Source: Glaciibacter superstes DSM 21135
GTDB taxonomy: Bacteria > Actinomycetota > Actinomycetes > Actinomycetales > Microbacteriaceae
Direction: 5' to 3'
Length of the DNA stretch: 64,000 bases
NCBI RefSeq assembly: GCF_000421145.1
Contig: NZ_ATWH01000007.1
Span: 1-64,000 of the forward strand
The notes beneath the pieces were generated by a model. It searched no databases, had not been told where the DNA came from, and was given only the letters and a program-made list of their open reading frames with translations. Of the stretch, positions 8,241-16,893 are shown piece by piece. Every line of letters begins with the position of its first letter. Position 1 is the first letter of the stretch. The position numbers were made by a program, and so were the translations under genes.

Positions 8241-9239
8241 CTACTCGTAGATGACGGCCTTGATCTCTTCGCTGTCGATGTTGCTCTTGTCGTACCAGAA
8301 GAACCCGGTGTCAATCGTCTTCTCCACCTTGTCACCGTTGATCGCGGCGACAGCGGCCTTCACCGTCTCGTAGCCGATGCCGACCGGGTTCTGCGTGATC
8401 GCCCCGGCCATCAGGCCCTCGTTGATCGCGTCGATCTGCGCCTTGCCTGAGTCGAACCCGACGACGGTCAGTTTGCCGGCGAGGTCAAGTTCTTTGACGG
8501 CCTGCACCACACCGATCGCTGACCCCTCGTTGCTGCCATAGAGACCCTTCAGGTCGGGGTTGGCAGCAATGATCGCCTTCGCGAGGTCGGCAGACTTCGC
8601 CTGGTCACCGCCACCGTACTGGGTGTCGACGATCTCAATGTCTGGTTCGTTCTCCTCCATGTACTCCACAAAGCCGTCGCGACGGTCGACACCGGTGACG
8701 GATGTCTGGTCGTGTACGACGAGTGCGACCTTCCCGGCGTGGCCGATGAGCTCAGCCATCTGCTTCGCCGCCTCGGCCGCGGCAGCCTTGTTGTCTGTGG
8801 ATGCCGTCGTGACCGGAATGTCGCTGTCAACACCGGAGTCGAACGCAATCACAGGGATGTTCGAGTCCTTCGCCTGCTGCAGCAGCGGGCCGGCAGCCTG
8901 GCTGTCCAGCGCCGCGAAACCGATGGCATCCGGACCCTTGTCGAGTGCGGTCTGCAACATCTGGATCTGCTGGTCGACGTCGGCTTCCGTGTCAGGGCCC
9001 TCGAACGTGATCTCCACGTCGAACTCCTCCGCAGCCTCTTCCGCGCCCTGCTTCACGGCCTGCCAGAACTGGTGCTGGAAGCCCTTCGAGACGATCGCGA
9101 TATACGGCTTGTCACCGGACGCCTCGCCTCCGCCGGCATCGCCACCGCCTGCATCGCCACCGCCTGCGGCACAGCCGGTCATGGCGAGTGCGACGACGCC
9201 GAGCCCCGCCAGCGCTGTGATCAGTTTTCTGTTCTTCAT
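8241..9239 (-). CDS. Ribose-type ABC sugar-binding lipoprotein
   Basis: 332 residues. Lipoprotein signal with lipobox MTGC (residues 20-23), then a Gly-rich linker with GGGDA repeats, then a periplasmic-binding-protein type 1 fold (KPYIAIVSKG, PVIAFDSGVDSD, GLYGSNEGSAIGV, VVGFDSG). This family binds monosaccharides for CUT2 importers. It is the last gene of an operon with permease and double ATPase, and the AKR and fuconate dehydratase genes lie just upstream, so L-fucose or a related 6-deoxy or pentose sugar is the likely ligand. The start has an AAGGAG site. Confidence 0.9.
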   Translation of the reverse strand: MKNRKLITALAGLGVVALAMTGCAAGGGDAGGGDAGGGEASGDKPYIAIVSKGFQHQFWQAVKQGAEEAAEEFDVEITFEGPDTEADVDQQIQMLQTALDKGPDAIGFAALDSQAAGPLLQQAKDSNIPVIAFDSGVDSDIPVTTASTDNKAAAAEAAKQMAELIGHAGKVALVVHDQTSVTGVDRRDGFVEYMEENEPDIEIVDTQYGGGDQAKSADLAKAIIAANPDLKGLYGSNEGSAIGVVQAVKELDLAGKLTVVGFDSGKAQIDAINEGLMAGAITQNPVGIGYETVKAAVAAINGDKVEKTIDTGFFWYDKSNIDSEEIKAVIYE

Positions 9240-9297
9240 GGACGAACTCCTTAGTTTCGGTGATGCGGGTGGGGGTGCGGTGAGGGACTACTGCGTT

Positions 9298-9331
9298 CAC
9301 CTGCCACGGGGCTGCGCTTACCTGCCACGGC
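9298..9331. repeat. Direct repeat at the end of the permease gene
   Basis: The sequence acctgccacgg occurs twice within 34 bases, once spanning the permease stop codon and once just after it. It may reflect a small duplication; no function is evident. Confidence 0.5.
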
Positions 9332-10331
9332 GCCGGAGCATGTCGAGATAGACGGCGATGAGGATGACCGTGCCGACAGCGACCGACTGCCATTCCTGCG
9401 GGATCGACATGATGCGGAGGCCATTGGTCAGTACGGCCATGATCAGGGCGCCGATGACTGTGCCGACGATCGACCCCTTGCCGCCGGAGAGCGAGGTGCC
9501 GCCGATCACAACGGCCGCGATCGCCTCGAGCTCGAGCCCCAGGCCACCGGTCGGCTGGGCCGAGCTGAGCCGGGAGGCCGCCAGTACACCGGCGACGCCG
9601 ACGAAGAGCCCGGACACCGTGTAGATGATGATCTTCCACTTGTTGACGTTGACGCCGGAGAGCGCCGTTGCCGCCTCGTTGCTGCCGATCGAATAGGTGT
9701 AGCGCCCGAAAATGGTGCGGGAGAGCAGGACGGCGGCGATGATCATCATCAGGATGAAGATCGCAACGCCGAGCGGAAATCGCATGCCGGGGATGATCGA
9801 CAGGTTCATGATCGCCTGGAAGTCGGGGGTTTCCTTGAAGTAGATCGGCTTGGTTCCGCTGATCACCAGCGCGAGTCCGGCGGCAATGAGCATGGTCGCC
9901 AGGGTGGCGATGAACGGCGGGATCTTCAGGATGGCGACGTTGAAGCCGTTGACGAACCCGATCAGGCCTCCGAAAAGGATGGCGCCGAGAACGCCGGCCC
10001 ATAGCGGCCAGCCCCAGAAGGTGAGGAAGACGCCGGCCATCACGCCGCAGAGGATCATGCCGGTGCCGATGGAGAGGTCGATGCCGCCGGTGATGATCAC
10101 GAACGTGGTGCCGAGCGCCAGGATGCCGGTCACCGTTGCGGCGACGAGGATGCTGGTGATGTTCGATGTGGTGAAGAAGTGCGGGCTCGCGAAGGCGAAG
10201 AACGCCACGATGATGATCAGGCTGGCGAAGGCGAGGAGTTGCTGCAACTGGCCGCGGAGCCGGCCGACCAGGCCGCCTGGCCGGCCGGTTTCGGTGCTGG
10301 CGGTGTCGGATGCTGTGGGTGTCGTTGTCAT
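9318..10331 (-). CDS. Ribose-type (CUT2) ABC sugar permease
   Basis: 337 residues with about 8-10 membrane segments. The family pattern GTTFVIITGGIDLSIGTGM and the loop EAIAAVVIGGTSLSGGKGSIVGT are characteristic of RbsC-like permeases, which work as a homodimer with a tandem ATPase. The ATG at 10331 overlaps the ATPase stop by four bases (ATGA), showing translational coupling; the frame is open further upstream but that part reads through the ATPase gene. Ligand inferred from the neighbouring fucose-pathway genes. Confidence 0.92.
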   Translation of the reverse strand: MTTTPTASDTASTETGRPGGLVGRLRGQLQQLLAFASLIIIVAFFAFASPHFFTTSNITSILVAATVTGILALGTTFVIITGGIDLSIGTGMILCGVMAGVFLTFWGWPLWAGVLGAILFGGLIGFVNGFNVAILKIPPFIATLATMLIAAGLALVISGTKPIYFKETPDFQAIMNLSIIPGMRFPLGVAIFILMMIIAAVLLSRTIFGRYTYSIGSNEAATALSGVNVNKWKIIIYTVSGLFVGVAGVLAASRLSSAQPTGGLGLELEAIAAVVIGGTSLSGGKGSIVGTVIGALIMAVLTNGLRIMSIPQEWQSVAVGTVILIAVYLDMLRRRGR

Positions 10332-11878
10332 GCCATTACCGTTCCTTCGGCGCTGAATCGGGTCGCGTAGTCCATGATGTTTTCCTGGGTGGCGTCGGCG
10401 TTGTCGAGAATCGCGGTCAGTCTGCCTTCGCACATCACCGCGATGCGGTGTGACATGCGCAGCACTTCGGGCAACTCGGAGGAGATCATGATGATCGCCT
10501 TACCCTGAGCGGCCAGCGCGTTCAGAAGTGCGTAGATCTCGTCTTTCGCGCCGACGTCGATACCGCGGGTCGGTTCGTCGAAGATGAGCACGTCGCAGTC
10601 TTTGACGAGCCACTTGGCGATCACGACCTTCTGCTGGTTTCCGCCTGAGAGGTTCTTGACCAGCTGCGACGTCGACGGGGTCTTGATCGACAGGGCGGTG
10701 ACCAGCTCGGATGCCTTCGCCTCGATGGCTGCCGGTTTCATGAATCCGAGTGCAGCCGTGAACTCCGGCAGGGAACTGAGAACGATGTTCTCCTTGACGT
10801 CGCGCTCCAGCAGCACCCCGTAGGCCTTGCGGTCTTCGGAGAGGTAGCCGATCCCGAGCTTCGCCGCGACCGCGGGACTGTCGATGCGCACTGGCTTGCC
10901 GGCCAGCTCAATCGTTCCTGCGGACTTCGGGTCTGCACCGACGATCGCCCTGGCCACCTCAGTGCGACCGGCGCCCATCAGCCCGGCGAAACCGAGGATC
11001 TCCCCCCTGCAAAGCTCGAAACTGACGTCGGAGAGCACACCCTTGGTCGAGAGTCCAGACACCGACAGAACGACGTCGGTGCCGGCATCCGTCACCTGGG
11101 GGCGTGCCTCACCCGTGATCTCTCGCCCGACCATCAGCGAGATCACCTCGCGCATGTCGGTGCTGTCGGTATCGAGCGTGTCGATGTACCGGCCGTCCCT
11201 GAGCACCGTGATGCGATCGGAAATGACCTTCAGTTCGTCCATGCGGTGGGAGATGTAGATGACGCCGGTATCTGGCGTGGTGAACCGCCGAATCAGGTCG
11301 AAGAGCGTCGCGACCTCTAAGTCGTTCAGGGCCGCGGTCGGCTCGTCCATGATGAGCACCTTCGCGTTGAACGAGAGCGCCTTGGCGATCTCCACCATCT
11401 GCTGCCTGGCGACCGTGAGTTCGCCGACCCGCTGGCGAGGGTCGAGGGCAAGGCCGAGGCGATCGAATAGTTGCTGCGCCCTGGCGTTCAGCTCACGATC
11501 GCTAAGAAAGATTCCGGCCCGACGCGGCTCGCGGCCGATGAAAATGTTCTGGGCGACGGTGAGGTCGCCGGCCAGGTTGAACTCCTGGTGGATGATGCTG
11601 ATGCCCAGCTCTTGCGCCTGGCGCGGACTGGTGATCTCGAGGCGTTCGCCGCCCAGGAAGAACTCCCCCGCGTCTGGCGTGTAGATGCCGGACAACAGCT
11701 TCATCAGCGTTGACTTGCCTGCGCCGTTCTCGCCGACCAGGGCGAGCACTTCACCGTGGCGCACGTCAAGTCCGACATCCTGGAGGGCCTTCACTCCCGG
11801 GAAACTCTTGCTGGCGCCGACTATCGTGAGGAGAGGTTCGCGCTCATCCATCGACATCGGATGTTTACTCGGGTTCAC
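10328..11878 (-). CDS. Ribose-type ABC sugar importer, double ATPase subunit
   Basis: 516 residues with two ABC domains. The first has Walker A GENGAGKST and Walker B VLIMDEPTAAL; the second has the divergent GLMGAGRTEVAR in place of Walker A, the signature LSGGNQQK and Walker B VLIFDEPTRG. This is the RbsA/MglA layout. GTG at 11878 is preferred because GGAAGAGAG lies just upstream and a good promoter lies at 11915-11944; a start at 11908 would place the promoter too close. The sequence ACATCGGATGT (11854-11864) inside the 5' coding part matches the operator seen upstream of the fucD-like gene. Confidence 0.9.
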   Translation of the reverse strand: MNPSKHPMSMDEREPLLTIVGASKSFPGVKALQDVGLDVRHGEVLALVGENGAGKSTLMKLLSGIYTPDAGEFFLGGERLEITSPRQAQELGISIIHQEFNLAGDLTVAQNIFIGREPRRAGIFLSDRELNARAQQLFDRLGLALDPRQRVGELTVARQQMVEIAKALSFNAKVLIMDEPTAALNDLEVATLFDLIRRFTTPDTGVIYISHRMDELKVISDRITVLRDGRYIDTLDTDSTDMREVISLMVGREITGEARPQVTDAGTDVVLSVSGLSTKGVLSDVSFELCRGEILGFAGLMGAGRTEVARAIVGADPKSAGTIELAGKPVRIDSPAVAAKLGIGYLSEDRKAYGVLLERDVKENIVLSSLPEFTAALGFMKPAAIEAKASELVTALSIKTPSTSQLVKNLSGGNQQKVVIAKWLVKDCDVLIFDEPTRGIDVGAKDEIYALLNALAAQGKAIIMISSELPEVLRMSHRIAVMCEGRLTAILDNADATQENIMDYATRFSAEGTVMA

Positions 11879-11914
11879 GGGTTTCTCTCTTCCTTGAGAT
11901 GGTGGCACGTCGTC

Positions 11915-11944
11915 ATATTAGATATGCATTGTCTCGTGTGTCAA
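11915..11944 (-). promoter_or_regulatory. Sigma70-type promoter of the sugar importer operon
   Basis: Read on the minus strand: TTGACA, 18-base spacer, TAATAT. Both boxes are close to consensus, unusual for this GC-rich DNA. The spacer contains AGACAATGCATATCT, a weak relative of the AGACATCCGATGTAT operator, so repressor binding would block RNA polymerase. Confidence 0.75.
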
Positions 11945-11970
11945 CTGAATTCCGGCCGCGCTCATAACGG

Positions 11971-12951
11971 TTAGACATCAGATCTTTGGATCAAATCCCG
12001 TTCGGTGAGCGCGTGCCAGAATTCGACGGGAATCAGCTCGTTCATGCGCTCGGCATTCTGTCGCAAATGGTCAGGACGGCTGCCGCCGACCACGACTGTT
12101 CGCACCGGGTTTCCGGCCGGGTCATCGCGCAGGGTGTACTGCAGTGCGGCGGCAGGGAGCGAAACGGCGAATTCGCGGCATACGGCGGCGATCGCCTGAA
12201 CGTGCTCCAAGAGGCCGGCCGGCACGTCGCCGTAGTCATACCGGGCGCTGCTGCCCGGCTCGTTCGTCGCGAGCAGTCCGGAGTTGAACACGGAGGCATT
12301 CACGATGCCGACGCCGTTCGCCCGGCAGGCCGGGACAACCTCGGCGAGCGCCGGTTGCTCTGCCAGCGTGTAGCGCCCTGCAACCATGAGCAGGTCGAGC
12401 GCGCCGGTATTCACAGACGCGAGCAGGGCATCCGTTGACATCGAGCCAACACCGATGGCTGTGACCAGGCCCTCATCGCGGAGGCCGGCCAGAGCGGGGA
12501 TCGCTGAAGCGAGTGCCTCGGTGAGACTGTGTCGCTCCGGGTCGTGCAGGTAGAGCACGTCGAACCGGTCAAGGCCGGTTCGTTCGAGGGATTCTTCAAC
12601 GCTCTGACGGATGCCGGCGGCCGAGAAGTCCCAGACCCTGGCGAGGTCTGCTGGAACGGCGAAGTCGTTGGCGAGGTCGAGTTCGCCGACGCCGTCTGGG
12701 TTGGGGCGCAACAGACGGCCGACCTTGGTCGAGACGATGTACTGGTCGCGCGGCTTGGTGGCCAGGAAGGCGCCGAGCCGTCGTTCTGACAGGCCGAGCC
12801 CGTAGTGGGGAGCAGTGTCGAAGTAGCGCACGCCGACATCCCACGCGGCCTGCAGGATCTCCCAGGCGGCGTCATCCGTCAGCGCGCGGTACAGGTTGCC
12901 GACGTTCGCGGCCCCGTAGCCGATTCGTCCGAAATCGATTTCAGCCATCAT
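11971..12951 (-). CDS. Aldo/keto reductase, probable L-fucose (D-threo-aldose) 1-dehydrogenase
   Basis: 326 residues, the full TIM-barrel length. Catalytic elements are visible: D and Y in [12 protein letters not shown] in [10 protein letters not shown] and H in LYLHDPERH. This branch oxidises L-fucose or similar aldoses at C1 to the lactone with NAD(P)+. The ATG at 12951 overlaps the stop of the fuconate dehydratase gene by four bases (ATGA); a long upstream extension of the frame runs through that gene and is discarded. Coupling to fuconate dehydratase supports step 1 of the non-phosphorylated L-fucose pathway. Confidence 0.85.
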   Translation of the reverse strand: MMAEIDFGRIGYGAANVGNLYRALTDDAAWEILQAAWDVGVRYFDTAPHYGLGLSERRLGAFLATKPRDQYIVSTKVGRLLRPNPDGVGELDLANDFAVPADLARVWDFSAAGIRQSVEESLERTGLDRFDVLYLHDPERHSLTEALASAIPALAGLRDEGLVTAIGVGSMSTDALLASVNTGALDLLMVAGRYTLAEQPALAEVVPACRANGVGIVNASVFNSGLLATNEPGSSARYDYGDVPAGLLEHVQAIAAVCREFAVSLPAAALQYTLRDDPAGNPVRTVVVGGSRPDHLRQNAERMNELIPVEFWHALTERDLIQRSDV

Positions 12952-14237
12952 TGGAAAGCGTACTCGGCTCGGCTGGTCTCGTGCATCTGGGCTCCTGCTC
13001 CCGGCGCGGTGGGGGCGCGGTATGCACCACCGCGCACATCGACGGGGGTGACGAAGTGCTCGTGCAGGTGGTCGACATACTCGATCATGCGGCCCTCTGT
13101 GCTGCCGGAGACGGCGATGAAGTCGAACATCGAGAGGTGCTGCACCGCCTCGCAGAGGCCGACACCGCCGGCGTGAGGGCAGACCGGAACGTCGAACTTT
13201 GCCGCCAGCAGGAGAATGGCGATGTTCTCGTTGACGCCGCCGACCCTGGTGGCGTCGATCTGCAGGATCTGGAGAGCGTCGGCCTGGAGGAATTGCTTGA
13301 ACATGATCCGGTTGGCGACGTGCTCCCCCGTCGCCACCGGAATCGGGGCGACGCCGCGGGCGATGGCGGCGTGCGCGAGGATGTCGTCTGGGCTCGTCGG
13401 CTCCTCGATCCAGGCGATGTCGAACTCGGCGAGCCGCGACATCCATTGGATCGCCTCATCCACGCCCCAACGCTGGTTGGCGTCAGTGCCGATCGCGATG
13501 TCGGGGCCGACGGCTTCGCGGGCGAGGCGAAGGCGACGGATGTCGTCGTCGACGTCGCCGCCCACCTTGAGCTTGATCATGCGGAAGCCGTCGTCGACGG
13601 CTTCGCGGGCGAGGCGCACCAGCTTCTCATCGGTGTAGCCGAGCCAGCCGGGGGTGGTGGTGTAGGCAGGGTAGCCGGAGGCGAGAAGTGCGGCCTCGCG
13701 CTGGGCGCGGCCTGGCACTGCCGCGCGCAGGATCTGAAGCGCGTCGTCTGGGGTGAGTGCGTCAGTGAGGTAGCGGAAGTCGACCAGTTCGACGATCTCC
13801 TCCGGCGACATGCGGGAGAGTAGCTGCCAGAGCGGCAGCCCGGCGCGCTTCGCCTTGAGGTCCCAGAGCGCATTGACGACGGCGCCGATGGCCATGTGCA
13901 TGACGCCCTTCTCCGGGCCGAGCCAGCGCAGCTGCGAGTCCCAGACGAACTCACGCCAGGTGGCTCCCATGTTGGCGAGCAGCTCTTCGGTGTTGCGGCC
14001 GACGAGGTGATGCTCAAGTGCCTGGATGGCCGCCACCTGCACATCGTTGCCGCGGCCGATGGTGAACACGAAGCCGTGGCCCTCGAGGCCGGCGTTGGCG
14101 TGGTCGTCAGCGTCGGTGACGACGCGAACGTAGGCCGCCGAATAGTCTGGGTCGAGATTCATGGCGTCAGAACCGTCGAGCGATCTCGAGGTGGGAAAGC
14201 GTACGTCGCTGGTCTCCAGCGCGATCACGGTGCTCAC
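12948..14237 (-). CDS. fucD: L-fuconate dehydratase (enolase superfamily)
   Basis: 429 residues. Belongs to the mandelate-racemase subgroup: K-x-K motif in MIKLKVGG, metal ligands in [14 protein letters not shown] and ATGEHVANR, and catalytic His in VCPHAGGVG. The N-terminal [24 protein letters not shown] is a hallmark of L-fuconate dehydratases, which convert L-fuconate to 2-keto-3-deoxy-L-fuconate. GTG start with AAGGAG 8 bases upstream. It is the first gene of the fucD-AKR pair. The enzymes for the following two steps lie 44 kb away at 58266-59905. Confidence 0.92.
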   Translation of the reverse strand: MSTVIALETSDVRFPTSRSLDGSDAMNLDPDYSAAYVRVVTDADDHANAGLEGHGFVFTIGRGNDVQVAAIQALEHHLVGRNTEELLANMGATWREFVWDSQLRWLGPEKGVMHMAIGAVVNALWDLKAKRAGLPLWQLLSRMSPEEIVELVDFRYLTDALTPDDALQILRAAVPGRAQREAALLASGYPAYTTTPGWLGYTDEKLVRLAREAVDDGFRMIKLKVGGDVDDDIRRLRLAREAVGPDIAIGTDANQRWGVDEAIQWMSRLAEFDIAWIEEPTSPDDILAHAAIARGVAPIPVATGEHVANRIMFKQFLQADALQILQIDATRVGGVNENIAILLLAAKFDVPVCPHAGGVGLCEAVQHLSMFDFIAVSGSTEGRMIEYVDHLHEHFVTPVDVRGGAYRAPTAPGAGAQMHETSRAEYAFQ

Positions 14238-14261
14238 AGATGTTCTCCTTGGTTGGGCATC

Positions 14262-14300
14262 CCGAGCCTAGACATCCGATGTATAGAATGTCAATTGCAG
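14262..14300 (-). promoter_or_regulatory. fucD promoter with embedded operator
   Basis: On the minus strand TTGACA is followed after an 18-base spacer by TAGGCT. The spacer contains TATACATCGGATGTCTA. In plus orientation TAGACATCCGATGTATAGA (14269-14287) matches TAGACATCCGACGTATAGA at 58125-58143 in 18 of 19 bases. The ACATC-N-GATGT core is palindromic and typical of FCD-type GntR sites. Confidence 0.7.
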
Positions 14301-14523
14301 GTATCTTCGCCGCTATTGACGTTCCCACCCCCGGTCCTCCGACATTGTTCGGATGTTCTGTGTGCTTTTGCGAGAATCATCGGTGTTTCGGCGCGCTCCT
14401 GAAGCTCCGTGCGAAGTGCTCATTCTGCTCCTTGGGGGTCTTGCAACTGATTGCGAGTACCGCCTCGTAACCCATGTGTTGTGAAACGCTTGGATCACTT
14501 TCTGGGCTCGCGCGTCTGCCGGC
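14301..14523. other. Non-coding stretch at the left island boundary
   Basis: No supportable gene on either strand between the fucD operator and the recombinase relic. Short open frames on both strands lack start signals and recognisable domains. The junction between native and inserted DNA probably lies here. Confidence 0.5.
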
Positions 14524-14748
14524 ATGCGATTCACAGCCGATTTCGAACCCGATCTGATTCGAATGCGACGCTCGAGGGGATGTAGGACGCAAGAGCGAAA
14601 GACCGGCTCAAAGGCAACAGTTGGAACTCTCGGCCGCACAGCAGCGGCACCTGATGCAGTTGCGCCAGGCCGGCGCGTACACCCAGGCGGAGCTTACCGA
14701 GTTATTCACGGCCGCGCCCCCGGCGGTGTACCGCACGCAGATTGGGCG
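14524..14748 (+). pseudogene. Decayed serine recombinase (resolvase/invertase) 3' end
   Basis: Three frames together read like the C-terminal third of an actinobacterial resolvase. ADFEPDLIRMR (frame of 14524) matches the usual AEFERDLIRMRT; then LEGM, a stop, and DARAKDRLKG in a second frame match REGMAxARAKGRLKG; then from about 14621 LSAAQQRHLMQLRQAGAYTQ and AELTELF...AVYRT in a third frame match the HTH. At least two frameshifts and a stop make it dead. No N-terminal catalytic domain is seen. It marks the left side of the inserted DNA. Confidence 0.7.
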
Positions 14749-14754
14749 CCGCAG

Positions 14755-15636
14755 TCATGCTTCCGGTATCAACAACGCGGTGTTTTCGAGAGTGATCAAG
14801 TCGGGATCCGGTCCGGCGCGAACACCGGCATCAAGACGGTCCACGGCCAGGAGGTCGGCTTCATCCAGCTCGAAGTCGAAGATGTCGAAGTTCTCAGCGA
14901 TGCGCTCAGGTCGAACGGACTTCGGAATCGACTGGCGTCCCTCCTGCAGATGCCACCGCAGCATCACCTGAGCCGGCGACTTGCCGTACTTCTCGCCGAT
15001 CCCCACGATTGTGGGGTTTTCGAAAGTGCTCGTGCCACCTGAGCTGCGATACGAAGTGATGCCACCTATTGGAGACCAGGCTTGGGTCAGAATGCCGTGC
15101 TGCGCGTTGACCGCTTGCACATCCCTCTGAAGGAAGTATGGGTGTAGCTCAATCTGATTTACAGCTGGCACGATCTCTGTGGCGGAAAGGAGTCGATACA
15201 TGTGGTCGGGCATGAAGTTGCTCACACCAATAGCACGCACCCTTCCGTCACCGAGCAGAGTCTCGAGAGCTCTGTACGCCTCGAGGGTCTTGTCGAAGCT
15301 GCTCGAGAGCGGTTGATGAAGGATGTAGAGGTCGATCGTGTCGAAGCCAAGTTTGCCCGTTGCCTTTTCGAAAGCGTGAAGAGTAGAGCCGTATCCGTAA
15401 TCGCTGATCCAGACTTTAGACTCGATGAAAATGTCGTTTCGGTCGACGCCTGAGTTCCGGATACCCTCGCCAACACCACGCTCATTCCCGTAGGCAGACG
15501 CGGTGTCGATATGACGGTAGCCCACCCCTAAAGCGTCCACCACTGCAGTCGCGGTTACGTCTGGCGGGGTCTGGAAGACGCCAAATCCCACTGCGGGGAT
15601 GGTGACGCCATTGTTGAGTTCAAATGTTGGGGTCAT
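14755..15636 (-). CDS. Aldo/keto reductase, AKR5-like (diketogluconate-reductase type)
   Basis: 293 residues. TIM-barrel AKR with D and Y in RHIDTASAYGNE, K in FIESKVW, H in LYILHQPL and the cofactor motif IPKSVRPERI. Such enzymes reduce aldehydes and ketones with NADPH. ATG at 15636 gives the normal N-terminus (TPTFELNNGVTIPAVGFG); the frame is open upstream but that part is unlike the family. It lies 182 bases after the EthD-like gene and behind a hairpin, so it may be transcribed separately from the long operon. Its end abuts the recombinase relic. Confidence 0.85.
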   Translation of the reverse strand: MTPTFELNNGVTIPAVGFGVFQTPPDVTATAVVDALGVGYRHIDTASAYGNERGVGEGIRNSGVDRNDIFIESKVWISDYGYGSTLHAFEKATGKLGFDTIDLYILHQPLSSSFDKTLEAYRALETLLGDGRVRAIGVSNFMPDHMYRLLSATEIVPAVNQIELHPYFLQRDVQAVNAQHGILTQAWSPIGGITSYRSSGGTSTFENPTIVGIGEKYGKSPAQVMLRWHLQEGRQSIPKSVRPERIAENFDIFDFELDEADLLAVDRLDAGVRAGPDPDLITLENTALLIPEA

Positions 15637-15753
15637 AGCTGTCCTCACATAAGCCGATAGGCACGTAGGGGGTTGCGGCACCTCAAACTGCGCCGACGTG
15701 GGCTGTAGTGGTCAACTCTCACCTCTAGGCGATGGCAGGCAAACCCCCATTGC

Positions 15754-15786
15754 CAGCCTGCACGGCAAGTGAGACAGTGCAGGCTG
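15754..15786. terminator. Inverted repeat after the long operon
   Basis: CAGCCTGCAC (15754-15763) and GTGCAGGCTG (15777-15786) form perfect 10-base arms with a 13-base loop, 33 bases after the EthD-like gene. It likely ends the long minus-strand operon, though there is no T tract. Confidence 0.6.
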
Positions 15787-15818
15787 CTGCCTCCAGAGGA
15801 ATACGAGAGCTCGATAGT

Positions 15819-16118
15819 TCAGTCCAACGCGCTGAGCGCCAGGATGCTCTTGGCCTTCACGTCGAAGGCCGCCTCGAGTTCAGCTGTGTGCGCGATGAGA
15901 ACGATCCCCGCATCTGACGCGAAAGCGGACTTCATTGTGCGCACATCCGCGAAGTGGAGCTCAGCAAGAAGCGAGTACTCGCGCGAGCGCAGTGTGCTCA
16001 CCGTCGCATGCTGCAGACCTGGCAGCTCGCTCACCAAGGGCAGGTGTTCTTCGCGATAGCGGCGCACAAAGTCCACGTCGTCGGTGGCGCTCCACAACAC
16101 CAGGTTTCGGATTGTCAC
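15819..16118 (-). CDS. Small EthD/Dabb-like dimeric ferredoxin-fold protein
   Basis: 99 residues. The pattern (NLVLWSATDDVDFVRRYREEHLPLV, LPGLQHATV, SLLAELHFADVRTMKSAFAS) fits the EthD/dimeric alpha-beta barrel group, small proteins often encoded with aromatic or hydrocarbon catabolic genes. GTG at 16118 has AAGGAG at a good distance; an in-frame upstream extension would overlap the crotonase gene and is rejected. It is the last gene of the long operon. Enzymatic role unknown. Confidence 0.7.
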   Translation of the reverse strand: MTIRNLVLWSATDDVDFVRRYREEHLPLVSELPGLQHATVSTLRSREYSLLAELHFADVRTMKSAFASDAGIVLIAHTAELEAAFDVKAKSILALSALD

Positions 16119-16119
16119 G

Positions 16120-16893
16120 TCAAACTCCTTCGTATATCGGGGTTCGCTTTTCGGCGAATGCTTTGCTGCCCTCGCGGGCGTCGGCTGTGCGCATGGTGTC
16201 CAAGAAGAGATCGCGCTCGAGACCGAGCGCCTCGGGGATCGAAAGAGCCGCACCGTCGGTCACGGCGACACGCACGGCGCTGACCGCCAGCGGCGCGTTG
16301 TCGGCGATGGCGACAGCGATCGAGATCGCCTCGTCCAGGAGGTTTTCGGCTGGAACGACCCGACTGACAAGTCCGACGTGGTACGCCTCATCTGCCGACA
16401 TGGGGCGTGCAGTCAGTAACAGGTCGAGGGCGGCACCCGATCCTATGATGCGCGGCAGGCGCTGCGTCCCACCGGCGCCGGGGGTGATCCCCCACCGCAC
16501 CTCGGCCATCACGAAGGTCGCCTCGGGAGCACAAATCCGGATGTCGCAGGCCAGCGCTAGCTCCAAGCCGCCCGCGATCGCGGGTCCGTTGATAGCAGCG
16601 ATTATCGGCACCGAGATTCGCTCGGACCCGGTGATCCCGCCGAACGACCACTCAGGCGACTCCCCGGACGTGACGCGTTCCTGATAAGCGGGTAGCCGGT
16701 CGCGAAGGTCTGCGCCCGAGCAGAACGTCGACCCTTCCGCCGCCAGCACGATTGCTCGTACCGCTGGGTCAGCGGCAGCCGCAAGAATGGCTGCGGCCAG
16801 CGCAGCGTCGTGGTCAGCATCGAGCGCATTGCGCCGCTCCGGCCGATCAATGATCACGATCGCGACAGCACCGCGTCGATCAGTGCGGATCAT
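16120..16893 (-). CDS. Enoyl-CoA hydratase/isomerase (crotonase) 1
   Basis: 257 residues, normal crotonase length. The oxyanion-hole motifs are present (CSGADLRDRL and NGPAIAGGLELALACD), as is the active-site region MAEVRWGITPGAGGTQRLPR. The two Glu of classical hydratases are not both evident: the second is replaced in the GAGG region, so lyase, isomerase or hydrolase chemistry is possible. ATG overlaps the stop of the acyl-CoA synthetase by four bases. A CoA thioester made by that synthetase is the likely substrate. Confidence 0.88.
   Translation of the reverse strand: MIRTDRRGAVAIVIIDRPERRNALDADHDAALAAAILAAAADPAVRAIVLAAEGSTFCSGADLRDRLPAYQERVTSGESPEWSFGGITGSERISVPIIAAINGPAIAGGLELALACDIRICAPEATFVMAEVRWGITPGAGGTQRLPRIIGSGAALDLLLTARPMSADEAYHVGLVSRVVPAENLLDEAISIAVAIADNAPLAVSAVRVAVTDGAALSIPEALGLERDLFLDTMRTADAREGSKAFAEKRTPIYEGV

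Noticed and set aside
12952-13446. Long N-terminal extension of the sugar 1-dehydrogenase frame
   Set aside because: It runs through the fuconate dehydratase gene in another frame and is Arg-rich; the ATGA overlap at 12951 gives a normal enzyme.
14377-14592. 71-codon minus-strand frame at the left boundary
   Set aside because: Has no start signal or recognisable motif and overlaps the recombinase relic on the other strand.
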